Source: Anthopleura xanthogrammica (lineage: Eukaryota > Cnidaria > Anthozoa > Actiniaria > Actiniidae). Taken from it: 64,000 bases of DNA. Below are positions 1 to 59,978 of this stretch, piece after piece. Each line of letters opens with the position of its first letter. Position 1 is the stretch's first letter. Below the pieces are notes generated by a model. It did no database searches. It saw only the letters and a list, made by a program, of their open reading frames with translations, and was not told where the DNA came from. The stretch is from the NCBI GenBank assembly GCA_964019055.1, contig OZ025211.1:9244400-9308399 (forward strand), given 5' to 3'. The position numbers were made by a program, and so were the translations under genes.

Positions 1-183
1 TCAGTATGATAGTGGTCGATGAGTGCGTGGTAGTAAACAATACTATAAAGGCATAGTAAAAATATATAACATAGCTACAACCCGTCAATGGCAAACAAAC
101 ATACAATAGTGCTGACGACAAATCTTAGTTGTAGCTTGTTAATATTTGCCGATATAAAACTATTATTTTTGAAAAATTGATAC

Positions 184-27931
<27,748 letters not shown>

Positions 27932-28031
27932 CTGAAAGAAAAACATTTGTTTTAAGGTTACTAAAAGTGCGACAACAAAACGACAATATTTACACCCTCT
28001 CACTTCTAAAATGATCTAGAGAATGGAACAT

Positions 28032-30914
28032 AAGTACTCACTGGTATGCAATTACGAGATTTACTACGACCTACAGGCCTAGGGAATGCGCCTAGACTTA
28101 TAGAGATGTTATCATTTTGTGACGTATTTACGGGTTCAACTGCTCACAGAAACGCTAAAATAGAGTAAAAACTATTCTCAATGACTCAATGCAATGTCAC
28201 GAGGAAAAAGTAAGAAAAATCTTCATAAAACTGCTTTCGTTTTGGACCAATTCGATAACATAATTTTTGCTCATACCAATATACGCTTTTAGTAATTATT
28301 CTACACAATTCAATCTAAATGCTAAAAGTCTTAGAAAAAACAATTTATACAAACCTACGAAAGCCACAGTGATGACCTTTATTGTCGAAAGCATTCTAGG
28401 TGACTACTTATATTATATTTTACCCAAGAACTATAGTGATTATGCCAAGTTACTAAGATCGAAGTGGAATAACACGGTATTGCACATGGACCTACCTCGA
28501 AGTAGGACTTTGTCCTAATAGTCTTCTGCAATGAAGACTCTGTTTGTGAGTTCTTCAAGATTCGATTTGCATATGTTAAGGCCACAAGTAAACAGTGGCT
28601 ATTCTAAGAAATTCGATGTTTACGACTTCTTTTTCTAGGAATTGTAGATGTCACTGACTACGAGGATACTGGCCGAAAAACGAACTCTTCGTAAATATAC
28701 TTGACTTCTCAAAGGCAATTCTTTATTCCAAAGATTGATTCCGAGACTTACACAAAGAAAATCTTCTGGACTTACTGGAATTAATTCAATTTTTACGACA
28801 TCTTTTTCTAGAGTCTAGACGTCAGTTGCACTACGAGGTCACAGGACCAAGAGCCTGATTTACTGCATCCAAAATATCCTGGGCAAGCGAGCGCAGGAGA
28901 CGTGAATGAACAGGTTATTTCACCTCGCGACTTCCCTTCAAAACAGCAAACGCTGGAGCGAGAACAAAAATTACCTCTGGACCCCAGGTTTGAAGAAATA
29001 TCAGATATCTTCCAAAACAATTTCTGACCTAGTATTTCCGTGACAATGCAAATAGAATCCGGTTGACTCTTCTGTGTTTCGTATTCAGCTGTTCATCGAC
29101 GAAAATATTAAATAAAACTAACCTGGAAGTCTTTATTAATCTCGTTAAGCATTACAAGATAATTCTCTCACGAAAGAAATGATACAATCATTTTCGAGGT
29201 GATTTAACAACATTAATATCAATTATCGTTAACTTTATTTACAATATCCTCGTATGAATATCAATTCTTCGAAACGTCGCATCCGATCTTGGATTTAATT
29301 AAGCAACCTAGTATGGCAGTCAGATGATTTAAATAAAATCATCTATTCATTTTATCATAACTTTCTTCATTTTACTAAGAGAAAACGTTCGAGCCGCTCG
29401 CAGCAAGAAGTGATACAGTAAGTGTTTATCATTTCCTTGCTTTTCCACCCTAAAACAGCGTTTCTACTGTTTGCATAACTAATTGCAAAGTTCTTGTCGA
29501 ACGAAGAAAGCTATTCACTACATGATACAATCACACACATTACTGCTACCGAGAATATGTACCTTCAGCAAGTCGCTTTTCGTTTGTTCTGCAAAGAAGA
29601 TTGGCTTTGAGTCCTCATGGATGTGATGCCATGTTTGCCGCCCATTGCAAACTTAATATTTGCAGGGTTTTTTTCTTGGAAATGTAGACTAATGTCATGT
29701 CACGCGATCTCTAAAAGGCCAAGATTGTTAAGATGAAGTTTAGACAAATATAGACCTATATATACGTTTGTAGGGGAAAACGGCTTTTGATATGCACCTA
29801 GTTTTGAGGAAGGAAGGAAGGAAGGATGAAGGAGAAAGGAGGAAGGCAGGAATGCAGGAAATAAAGGAAGGAAAAAGGGAGTAAGAATTTAGAAAGAAAG
29901 GATACAAAAGCATATTCGAAATAGAGTAAATTATAACGCCGTAAACTTTTCGTTAGATTTGAATCTCGTTAAAAAAATCGGTTGAATAGCACTAGATACG
30001 TTCTAAGTACAACAATAATATATTCTTATTAAAAGTCAGCCATTCCCTTGGACATTAAGGTAACTATATAAACCTTATCTTTTTTGTACGCCTACGCCCT
30101 ACTTTGTAGGGACCCAGGAGTACCCTAAAAAGTTGTGGGTCTATATAAATAAGATACAAGTATGGGAAAAAGTGGTGGGCTAAGATTGACAAATATAAGA
30201 GACTAGAATGGAACAAGGGAAAAAGTGGTAGGGCTATAGCCCTACACGCCCCTCCCCCCGCGCGGTCCCTGCTTTGCCGTTGCGTTATCATCACTAAAAC
30301 GACATTCTATAGCTAATATATGTATACCAAGACTATTTTTCCTGGTTTTGTTCAGGCTATCTAAGGAACTTTTACATCCCCAAATTATTTTTTGTTGATC
30401 GATATTGAACATACCTGTGCGCAAATAAAGAATCGATCATGTGCATTAACAATCCCACGCTGAATTAAGGAAACAAGGAAAAGGATCTCAAGGTAATATT
30501 TGAATGGAAGAATGTTTACTTATCATTGCTCGCTACTGACAAAAAAAGTTGTTTTACTAAGTCTCCATCAATTAATAATTCTTATTTTAATTATATAAAA
30601 AAAATTATTTCTTCAGCATTTTTTATTTCAGATTTAGTTAAAATTTCTCGTTTCTTATCGAAGTTTGTTTGATATTTTTTCTTTTCGTTTCTAATTTTTA
30701 ATTCCTAATTTCGTATTTCTTTTTAATTTCTTCTTTTTTGCTCTCTTTTTAGTTATTCATATTTCTTAATTTTTAATTTATGGCATATTTCTTATTTCTT
30801 TTTTGCCCCTCTTTTTCATTTCTTATTCTCATATTGTCGAGCGTTTTTAACATGAGCCTCGTTGCTCGGAAGATTGGGCGACCACTTCCCACGTTATCGA
30901 CTTTAAATGAATTA

Positions 30915-30950
<36 letters not shown>

Positions 30951-30973
30951 GTGAAATAAAATCTAATATCTTA

Positions 30974-31012
<39 letters not shown>

Positions 31013-31132
31013 TTCTTATTTCTGAATCATTATCTCTTATTTTTTTCTGATTTCTTATTCTTTGAGTTCTTATTTCTCTTTTTTATAAAATTGAAAATTT
31101 AAGATTTTTTTTTAGAAAATTTATGGATTTGT
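28032..31132. other. intergenic region between bark-like gene and copine 1
   Basis: No convincing coding exon. A donor-like CAGTGAGTA on the minus strand near 28042 could end a 5' UTR exon of the bark-like gene, whose ATG is directly preceded by an acceptor; its promoter would then lie around 28.1-28.4 kb. GGAAGGAAGGAA low complexity occurs at 29810-29890, and long TTATTA tracts at 30910-31010. Segments of this region recur inverted at 62.2-62.5 and 63.3-64.0 kb. Confidence 0.6.
30910..31010. repeat. (TTA)n microsatellite
   Basis: Two runs of ATTATTATT separated by about 20 bp, about 120 bp beyond the copine 1 stop codon. Confidence 0.9.
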
Positions 31133-38899
<7,767 letters not shown>

Positions 38900-39169
38900 G
38901 GCTTCGATGAAATTCAAAACTGCTGATCGATATAGACTTAAAAATTGCTTAGCTGGAATGGGGCTCGCGTTGCCGGCTCACTCTAGATAGAATGTCAGCA
39001 GAGCTCTTCAGCTTTGTGCTGATCAGTGCATGCGGAAACGAACTTTCGTAATCCTACTAATTGACATGACAAGACAGGTCTCTACTGTCCACTTGAATTT
39101 TAAAAGCGGAAAAAATTATGATTTGGTAGGATGAGCAAGAGTACTAGTGGTTTTCATATTTTAAAATTG

Positions 39170-39375
<206 letters not shown>

Positions 39376-39813
39376 TAAGGACAATTTTATCATCAACAAC
39401 ATCACCAACATTATCATAATCATCATCAACTTAAGGACAATTTTATCATCAACAACATCGCCATCATCACTGATCACATGCATTATTTTGACTTGCAAAC
39501 AATTAACATATATCTGCAAATGTTTCAGCGAAATTGAATTCCGGCGTTGCAGGAACTTCTCGCAATTGGGAAGAGCTGTCGAAAATTAAAAAAAAACTCG
39601 CACTTTCAAAAACGCTGACGAGATTGATAGAAAAAAGTTCAATATGGTTGAAATCTGTGTTTATTGGGTTTATTCTGCGTCCAAAAAATATATACTTTTA
39701 TAGACATTAGATGAGTAGTTAGTGCGCTATGTGGTTTATCATATCCGTCGCGAAGGTCCTCTGGTACCTTAAATGTAAATGCCTGAATTGCCACTAAAAT
39801 CATCTAATTTGAC

Positions 39814-40057
39814 TGCTAATTTTAGGTCCATATTTTAAGTTTACAAAAGTGTACCTACCTCAGTTTTTTATTTTAAAGTAGTGAATGAAATATCCTACGA
39901 TATTCCCAAAAAGGCTGTTTTCCCTATAGTGACTGTGCTAATTTTAGGTCCATATTTTAAGGTTACAAAAATGTACCTACCTAAGTTTATTATTTTAAAA
40001 TTGTGCATCCAAATCGTGCGATACCCCTGAGAAGGCAGTTATTCTAATAAATATTTA
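39814..40057. repeat. 122-bp tandem duplication
   Basis: TGCTAATTTTAGGTCCATAT occurs at 39814 and 39936. The two units share GTACCTACCT and AAGGC(T/A)GTT blocks with many substitutions, so the duplication is old. Confidence 0.75.
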
Positions 40058-40178
40058 ATTTAGTAAAAGTGAATTACATTAATTTAGACGCAAATTTGGG
40101 TCATTATTTCAACAGCATTCCATTTTAGTAGAAGTTACCATGTACAAAAATTGAGAATTTATGAATGGTTTAGTTTGT

Positions 40179-51282
<11,104 letters not shown>

Positions 51283-51743
51283 GGTTTGCAACGTTATTAG
51301 CGGATAATATGAGGAATTATGTTTATCCTCGCCTCTACGAATGTAAAATGAGTGCTAAAACGAAAGAGAAAGCTTGACAGAGTGGTTAAAAAGTGATTTC
51401 GAAAGCTTAAAGGAGGAGACTTCACAAAAATCAGTTCAGAACATCCGCCATATCATAACATTCCCACAGTGCAATGGGGTGTGAAACAGAGAGACTGGAT
51501 TTGGATGGGAGGGGAGGGGAGGGGAGTGGAGGGAGGGGAGGGGAGTGGAGGGGAGGGGAGCCATTATGTAAGCCATTATGGAGGAGTTGAGGTATGAGTG
51601 ACATTTGTAATAGATACTGTTGGATACAGACAAGGCCCAGAGGTCAACACTGTTTCGCAACGCACTGCCTCTTGCACTAAAGATCAACTCGTGGGAAGGC
51701 AATCTTTTAAGAAGCTATAATTTAGAAATAATCTCATAACAGG
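51283..51743. promoter_or_regulatory. shared divergent promoter interval with G-rich tract
   Basis: 461 bp separates the copine 2 ATG (51282, minus) from the GPI-type gene ATG (51744, plus). At 51503-51562 there are many GGGG runs (GGGAGGGGAGGGGAGGGG and similar) able to form G-quadruplexes. No clear TATA box is seen. Confidence 0.5.
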
Positions 51744-54696
51744 ATGAATATTCTCGCATCAGTGTTTGTCTTTGCAGGTAAGTAAGACTAGAGCCACGAT
51801 TTTAGAGAATACTTTAAATTAGTTAAACGTTGGTAACAAGAGCTATCACTAAATTCAAGTCACTCCCATCTATGTATTTATAAGCTGGCTCCTGAAGCAA
51901 ACGAGTTGGCTTAGAATCTAAAATTGCACGCATTACCAGCGTGTATCGGAATTTGTAGTCAAACACAGTGATACCTCTATTAGGAAGACACCCCTTCATA
52001 AACGCACAGCGAGTTGCACGACTTGCATGGTCCCGAAATGTTCTACCCATATTTGCTGAAACCTCTATTCAGCGGACATCCTTTATTAACTGGACTCCAG
52101 GCAAGGCCCCGAAAAAATGTCCGCTTAATAGAGTTACCACTGTAGCAAGAGTCCTGCAGTTTGCCACAAAATAAGTTGAGGATATGCGGTCCATGCCAGG
52201 TCACTGAATTTGAGAAGTCAAGCAAGTCCTATCTTGGGGACCAGAGGTTATTTATTCTCGCCGTGGCATCAACGCTTGCTCGTTCAACCCAAGCGTAACC
52301 GGCAGCGAAATAAAACCTCTGAAGCCCCAAGGGCAAGCTAGAGTCCGTCCCGAGATCTGCGCGAAAACATGCAGTAAAAAAAGTTGCACTAAATGTTCTC
52401 CAGAACACATATTTTTAAATCTATAAATCAGTGTTTATCCATGTTACATTTTCCTTTAGCTATGCGATCTAAATTCCTTTGCCATTTGCTGAACAATGGC
52501 GAGGAAACCTGATCTTTCTAGCTTCTACGTACGTCTAGCATTCCACAGGTTGGGATCCGTTTTTGTGTGGGTTACTAATCACATGGCATTGGTAAAGGTC
52601 AGTTTTTCAGTCGCATGTCGTATGTTGCACAACATGCACCAAGCAACAAAACCTTCACCAAGCTTCTTTGAAATAGCTGTGTACAACAGATATTCTTTAC
52701 TTTTAATAAACTGAGAATTTGGTAAGAAAGTTACTCAATGTTTAGATTGTGAAATCACCATTGTCGCCAAGGGTTCGGTACTTCTCCATCATACATTTAC
52801 GAGCATGCGCAGTAAAAGATTTTAGCAGTATTATCTACCATCTAACAATATATTTTGTGATCATTACTTTGTACAGCGTTTCTGGTGTATACCAAGGCAT
52901 CTACTAACGTTGGCAATTGTACACTCCAAGCATATACCCAGAGAGAGCGTGCCTGTACTACCGCGTTTATCCGTGTGTTACAAGAACAGCCCAAGATAAG
53001 CTGCAGGTAGGAGGGCCTTCTGAAGAAGTTATCATGAAATATTGACAACTTAAAAAATATTTAACACATATTATTGTTCCTGAATAAATAATGGGGAAGT
53101 AAAAAACATCCTAGCAACAAATGCGCTCAATTAAGATTACATAAGTTGGAATTAAGTTGAGTGTCGGCATGAAATGACCTATTTATACACCTATTTCAAA
53201 AAATGGTTGGTGGATTGGGTTGATGAAGGTTTTTTTGCATATCGCATGTTTCTTGTTGCATTCTTCAGTCTTGTTGCAAGACGCTTTCCAAGCTTGAAAT
53301 GTACTATATATTTATGTAAATAATGTCAGCACAGAAGAAAACTATGTTTTCCGGAAAAACCTGCAGACAAAGTTTGGGAAAATACCATATTGTTGTGACC
53401 TTTCGTTACTCGAATTCATCACATTACCCATACCGTATTTCGGTCTTGGTATGCAACATGCAACATCCAACATGCAATAAAACATTCTCTAAACATTTTT
53501 CGAAATACCTATATATCCTCTATGTACTACTTTGCATTCACAATTTCAAATCGTTTAATCGGAGCATATATCATGCTCAGACGTTTCTTACTCGTCCATT
53601 ATCAACATTGTCAGTGATATGACCATTTTTCTGTGATCAGTGGAAGTCTCCCCTAGCAACAGAAATGTCACCTCACCTCTTCAAGTGCTAGGCGCAAAAA
53701 AGCTAACCTCCAAGGTACACTGAACATGACTACTTTTTTGACTTCATTGTTTCTTTTTATTAGACCAAAACTGGAACATTTTTTTAACTGCACAATGAGA
53801 GTTCTCAAAGACTGCATGCCAACGTTAGATGCGGCTGGCGAAGCTGATGTGCGGGCAGCTTTGGAGAAGGATGCAACCGAAAACAAGATGTGCGAATTGG
53901 CTGGGATGCATTTTGAGGAACCAGCTGCGGTTGGACCAAACCAGACCTTCCCGTGTACTATCAGTAAAGACGAGTATAAAAATCAAACGGGATCTTGTTA
54001 TGGGAGGTTCAAGAAAATGTGGCATAATAACAGGAATGACGAAGGATTGTGCAGGTTTGTAGGCCCATATCTTACTTTCGGTTGGGTGTCATGCATTAAC
54101 GATTTAGTGCGGGATGTTAATTGAGTGTCTATTATGAAGTTAGGTGAGAGAGTGGCCTAGCTAGCTTGCTTGCCATGGGCCTAGTATAATAGTACTGATG
54201 GTGCAGCAGAAAGCGAAGTAGTGCTAAATAGCAAAAGGTTAACATGCAAAGCAAATTGACCATCCACAAACTTTTACTGTGAATAGAAATTGCAGGCAGT
54301 CATGTAGCCTCATGTCAGTAAAAATTCATCGACAGAAACATCTGAATATTCCGGAGCATCGCACTAAAGAAATTTTTGGCTGTTACACTTTTCAACCCGC
54401 TTAAGAGTTTCTGATGACATGCAATGATCAACTTTCAAACCTATTACTCATATAGCATTCATCAATTTTATTTTTATTATAGTGAATTTGCAAAGGTGAA
54501 AAAATGCGTACAGAATATCATGACATCAAAGTGTACAATAACTGGCGATTTCAAGCAAAAGGCTGATCTGATGTTTGATGATTACAACCCGTTCTGCTTT
54601 GAGAGGCCAACAATCAAGTCAGCAAGTGTAAACACACTAGCTTTAGTCAACATTGCCGTCGTTTCTGCACTTGCTATCTTGTCTATCATATTATAA
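51744..54696 (+). CDS. small cysteine-rich secreted protein, probably GPI-anchored
   Basis: Three exons: 51744-51781, 53764-54054 and 54483-54696, 543 nt, 180 residues. Exon 1 gives a short hydrophobic leader (MNILASVFVFAG); an in-frame TAA lies just upstream of this ATG. To read on in frame, the donor must be GTAAGA at 51782 and not the GTAAGT four bases earlier. Exons 2-3 hold nine cysteines (NCTMRVLKDCMPTL, KMCELAG, FPCTISK, GSCYGRF, GLCSEF, KKCVQNIMTSKC, PFCFERP). The C-terminus is a hydrophobic tail (LALVNIAVVSALAILSIIL) with nothing after it, as in GPI-anchor signals. The cysteine layout recalls DUF19/T20D4.11-type or 27-kDa hemolymph glycoprotein-like proteins, but I cannot name the family. 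Two Asn-x-Thr sequons lie in exon 2. Confidence 0.7.
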
Positions 54697-56270
54697 ATTG
54701 TCATTTTTGCAAATAGGTAAAAAAAATTTCTATTATAGTAAAATATAGAAATCACTCCTCTCAAATGGTGGCTACATAATGTTTTTGAAACTTTAGGCTC
54801 GATCGATCATTTATTCATACACAATTGTATCATTAATAAAACTTAAACCTGTCCTTCAATTTGAGGCCTTTATCGTCACTTTTAATTTTGTCCTCCCAAC
54901 TCGCTTGGAAAGAAAGTATTTTTTGCAATGCTTCTCGATAGCACGCAAGGAATCGTCATACGTTGCGACGAAGTAGGCTTCATCAAGGCGTTTCCATGGC
55001 ATTCCATAGGCAGTTGGCTTTGAAATCATCTTTTTGTTTTCTGACAATGTTATGGACACACTTTGATTGACGTCCACCAAATTCCTATACTTTGTCGTGA
55101 CAGAAAATAGCACGATTTACACGCGTGCTATATGATTAAGAAGCACTGTAAAACTGATTGTCTTGCAGGTGATTATCCAAAATTTTTGCTATAAGGACTG
55201 CAAGTTTGAAATGACATGTGAACGGACATGTGAAATGACTTTGTACTGTAAGGAGTCACTTGATAGTGTAAGGCATACAAGCATGACACTAGACACGGCT
55301 ATGGCTTTTACCTTTCAGAAATAATATGAAATAAAAAAAAACAGAAACATTTTAGAAGGGGACCCCTGTTACTAATAGATCCCTTTCACGTGACGTCAAA
55401 ACAGCTCAATTTGCGGGACAAAAAAAAAATAATTTCAATCTCGTGAGAACTGGAACCTATTGTTTTGTCCTCCGATTGAGCTGCATCAGATACACGGACG
55501 TGCATATGCTGCAAGGGGTCTATACGGCTTTCTAGATGGGCCCTATTACTTCTCTTGTGGCTTCTTGGAAAAAACTATTAGCTAATTAAAATCGATTTCA
55601 TTCACTATAATTCTTCCATTATCATCTACAGTCGAGATATCTTTCAACCACTAGCTTGCGCACGTCAAAATCAACTGATTGCTTGCCTGCTGTGTCGAAA
55701 AGATTAATAGCCTCTTGCGTTAGAAAACCAAGAACCACTGTCTTTTCCATCTTCGGATACCTCCTTCACAATTCCTGTAACGTCGTATGTAAAAGGTCAT
55801 GCAATCAAACAGGGAGAATTCCCCTTTTTTCCAGCCAAACTAACTATTTCTTCAGTACCATTAATGGTACTGAAGGCGAATTTGATTAAGCGGTTGAGTA
55901 TTACTGACGTAACGAACATCGCGCGGTCGCGTTGCGGTTGTTACGTACAGAGCCAAGTACGAAACGGCCGTTACTGGAATAAGTACAAATCGGTTATTCA
56001 AACCCTTTGACCTTTGGAGTAAAACTACATTTTAGCAGCAAAGGAACACAAACACAAGATAAGTAAACAAAAACAACGTTCATTTGATTCAAATAATGGG
56101 GGAATGCTATAGAAATCCAACCACTTTAGGTGTCCTAGTGCCCTTGGGTAAATGAAAAGGGTTACCTTTTTGTCGAAATTTGGAATACAAAATGAATGTA
56201 TAAAGGAGTAAGGGGCTGAGAGTCTGCGCGGAGCATCCCCGTAGGACTACCCTCCGGAATCATCAATAAT
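54697..56270. other. intergenic, with weak minus-strand coding hints
   Basis: Two minus-strand frames might be exons of an unrecognised gene or pseudogene: 55113-54856 (ISKPTAYGMPWKRLDEAYFV) and about 55760-55630 (MEKTVVLGFLTQEAINLFDT then a stop). Neither has a clear partner or family. A MITE copy lies at 55376-55526. Confidence 0.3.
55376..55526. mobile_element. MITE copy (AGACCCCTTGCAG family)
   Basis: Left AGATCCCTTTCACGTGACGTC, right TGCAAGGGGTCTAT; AGCTCAATTTGCGGGACAAA is mirrored by TTTTGTCCTCCGATTGAGCT. Same family as the elements at 36848 and 37265. Confidence 0.65.
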
Positions 56271-57029
56271 TAATAGTTAATTAATCTATTGTATAGTTAG
56301 TTGTCCACTCAGAGCTTGTGCACATAACAGGCAACCTAGTTCACGCCCTAAGAGCTGGGTTCCCTGTGTACCAGTCTCACGTGCTCCCATCATGCTTCAC
56401 GGTCATCACTGTCAAGAAGAAAAAGAAAACATTGAAGAAGAAAGTCGAAGCTGTCGTCAAAAAATCACCATTTACACGGTAAGAAATGCTCCTTAACTAC
56501 ACTATCCTATCGAAATATAAAGATAAGCAATAGTTCTTGCTCTTTGGCTAGAAATATTATTTTTCGATAGGGTTTTTCGTTTAGTAAAAACCATTTATTC
56601 TGAACTCACTTTCCGTTGGTTGCTGCACAAGGATGACTTTTCAACGTGGAAAAACCTTCGTACTCTCTATTGTATACAACTAAAATTGTAGAAAGAACAC
56701 AACCACTTTTCTTTACTGATTTTAAAGCCCAAATTGTCGAAAAGTTGGCGACCATCTTGAATTCTATTGTTTTAAGTACTGTAAAACATTATGGAAACAT
56801 TTATAAAGCATAGATTGGTGGAGTTACTTTGCCAAATTATTTTACACTTTGGTGTTTCACATATCGCTCCAACTACCAGCAAATTCAATTGGTTTTTAGG
56901 TGTCCTCTAAGCGATTCGTTATTCATCGGTATGTCCTCTTATTTTCCACGGCTCTCGACCAATCAGTGCGCAAGAAATTTAAATTTAAAAGTAACATTTA
57001 GACCAACTTTTGACGTCATATCGTTGTAA

Positions 57030-57145
57030 ATAATAAGCAATTATTGGACGAGGTTGAGCAAAATATCGTGATTTGTTAGTGACACTAACAAATCTCGATA
57101 TTTTGCGATAACCGATAATTGCGATAATTGTCTTATTATTCAAAT
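57030..57145. mobile_element. short inverted-repeat element
   Basis: AGCAAAATATCGTGATTTGTTAG pairs with CTAACAAATCTCGATATTTTGC, and the outer GCAATTATTGG with CCGATAATTGC. Non-coding hairpin with arms of about 40 bp. Confidence 0.6.
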
Positions 57146-59050
57146 TATTTTTTCTAATCTTTGAGGGGCAGTGCGAGTCAAACAATAACAAAGAAGTCAG
57201 CTCATTTTTTCAGGGAAGCGAGCCATTGTCAAATACAGCATTACTGTGCATGAGCAAACCGTTATTTGCAGTAAGATGGCTCTGCACCGTAATGCGCATG
57301 AGCAAACCGTTATTTGTAGGCAGTTATTTGCAGTTCTCTTGGCCAATCAAAATGACGGAAAAAATAATTTGAATGATAAGAGGACATGTATGTACCACTT
57401 TAAACCATCGGAAATTTGTTAAATTCACAAATAACAATGGTAAAGTAAAGAATGGACAATTTTAAAATGCAAACACTGATATTCCATGGACCTTCACTGG
57501 AACACATTAATATTCTACACAAAATTGAGTCTAACCCTTAAATTAGTAAAAGAGAACACAAAACTGGAATATTTCAGGTTTGATACAGGGCTTCTCGAAT
57601 GCCGATCCATATAATCTGCCTGCTATTCTGAATAATCATGCAAGTCCTGCATAATCCTGCATAATTCATCGAAAATCTAAAGAAAACTTAACAATCAAAA
57701 AGAAAATGTATTATAAATCCCTCTATTTTGGTAAAATAAGAAATTTTTATAGTTCAATTTTTAAATTATTATGCTGACAAAATTTTGAAGTAATACAAAG
57801 CATCTTAGAACTCAAATATCCAATATCAGTTCAAGAAAGTGTGAAGTTATATAAAACAAAATTAAGGTAAAACCATTTATATTAAATAGCAGAAGCATAG
57901 ACCACCATCCAAGACTGTGGATGAACCAAACCAGTTTTGAAACCAGTTAGATAGGAAAAGAATCTGTTGTGATTGGACGATAAAGTCACATGTTTAGTCA
58001 ATAAATTCAAAGCATATTTAAATGTTTCACAAAAATCAGCTGAGAACATTGACCTGAGGTTAAATAACTGCTACTCATCCTGGTATTCAGTGAATATTTT
58101 CCTTGGAGACTCGGCAGGGGTGGTAAGCGGTTTTCGTTGGAAATCATGAGCAGGGTTTTTTAAATTTTTGTGATCTGTGATGAACATGTTCTAAACTTGG
58201 TGAATTGTGAATTTTCTTGAATTTGAACGTTTAATAATTTCTGTGAGCCATGATCAGGGTGTTTTAATTTATGTGAACTGTGTCGAGGACCCCCTTACCA
58301 CCCCTGACTCTGCTTGCAAGGAATAGTTTCTTAAGAACCATGTATTCCATTGTAATATCAAGGGTTGGTTACCCTAAGGGGGATGTGTTGAGGTACTTTG
58401 TACTCTTTGTCTGCTTGTGTATCTTTTATATAGTATATTCATGGTTCGCACAGACCTAGAAAAGTCCTTGAAAATGTACTGAGTCCTTGAATACTCCTTA
58501 AATTCTGAAATATTAATTTTTGCCCTTGAAAATTCCTGGAACTTATTAAATGACTCATCGAATTTTCCAATTTGTCGATGAATTTTGTGGGTTCTGTTGG
58601 CATAATTTTTATTCCACCCCAAAACAATAATCCTATCAGATTGTAACTTTCATTATGTAATAGATTTGAAAAAAGTCCTTGAAAACTCCCAAAATGACCT
58701 TGAAAAGTCCTGGAAAAGTCCTGGAAATTTTTCCTGCAACATCTGTATGAACCATGTATATTGTATTTTAGCTGTAATGAGCATTTGATCATATCTCAAG
58801 TGTTAAACTGTGCAGTATAAGTATTATTTAAATAATAATAATTATTATTATGATGATGATGATTATATCTTAAAATACATACATACATACATACATATAT
58901 TTATTTAGTGTCATTTTTTGTTATTACATTACATTTACAAAGAATTATAACTTAACCTAGATTGAGACACAAGCTATCTATAATAACTATAAAAGTTAAC
59001 CAAGATAGATAGAAAACCATTATACTGATATTAGTGGTATTATTTCTTAT
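57146..59050. other. no gene seen
   Basis: AT-rich sequence with a diverged internal duplication at 57235-57320 (GAGCAAACCGTTATTTG twice), a stretch at 58440-58740 rich in CCTTGAAAA words, and ATT/TGATGA/(ACAT)n tracts at 58820-58905. No supported exon. Confidence 0.6.
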
Positions 59051-59978
59051 TCAGATCAGCATCAAGACCACCAAGACTCCTGAGACATTAATTTTTCCTC
59101 CACTACCATCCCTTATGCATTCACGCTTAGTTTCTGGAAATAAATCCTTGATTAGCAACCAATTCCAATATTCGGCGGGAGGCAGTTATAGTTATCTAGA
59201 GCAGAAGTTTCGTAGCTTTCTCGTAGCACTTTCACCTCGTAGGCTTTCCCAGATAATGGCAAATAATTTGCAATTAGCCTGAGCAATAATGATAACAATA
59301 AGAAATATATAATGATAAGGGATAAAATTGCATAAAGTGTTCACTTAGCTAACATGACTTGTAAGGGTGGTTGATTCTTTGTGCTGTAAGTGTTACTAGT
59401 AGTATCGGCATTTAAAATGTCTATTTGTATTGTTCGAAGTGGAGGATGATTTCTGGTTACCTCATCCTCAGGGAACGTTAGCGGCTAATAATATATTCAG
59501 ACTTGAAATTCAACCAATCCGGAAGCGCCGCTGAGTTCGTGCAGGAGCAAGAGCTTTTACGCATGATAGATTATATTTAAACACTGATACCAGAAGCTGT
59601 GGGCTCCCTGTGCCTGGAATTTAAAAAATCATTAAACTCGACTTTTTTATCCGATTTTATTTTCACCTTTTACTTTTATCTAAATTGGGCTCCCTGTGCC
59701 TTATCCATTAAACTTCCGTCTTCCTTTCCTCTAGGCACAAATATTACCAAAAATTATGAAAGCTTCATCCCTTGTCACTGTATTAAACACTACGGTACTA
59801 ACGTAAACAGCTGATAAGATTGTTGTGGTATTATTATTCATTTATATCATGATTATGTAGTGACGTAATAAAGAAGGTCGTGCTATAGAGATACACGACA
59901 GTTGAATAACACGAGGTTGAATTGTGTAACGCGACATGGTGTCAGATCAAAGAGGGATGAAATATTCAAGAAAAGTAA

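Larger units (their letters stand above)
56300..59282 (+). other. possible spliced transcript of unknown coding status
   Basis: A putative first exon ends at a good donor near 56480 (TTTACACG, then GTAAGAAA); it contains a Lys-rich frame and, in another frame, the ATG of MLHGHHCQEEKENIEEESRS. A putative last exon starts after TTCTTATTCAG at about 59056 and is open to TGA at 59282 (HSRLVSGNKSLISNQFQYSA). The ATG frame and this exon agree in phase, giving about 104 residues. No family is recognised, and it could be non-coding. Confidence 0.2.

Noticed and set aside
38900..38917. Upstream start of copine 1 at 38917
   Set aside because: The codon there is TTG, not ATG; the ATG at 38899 matches the family N-terminus. 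The same applies to copine 2 at 51291 against 51282.
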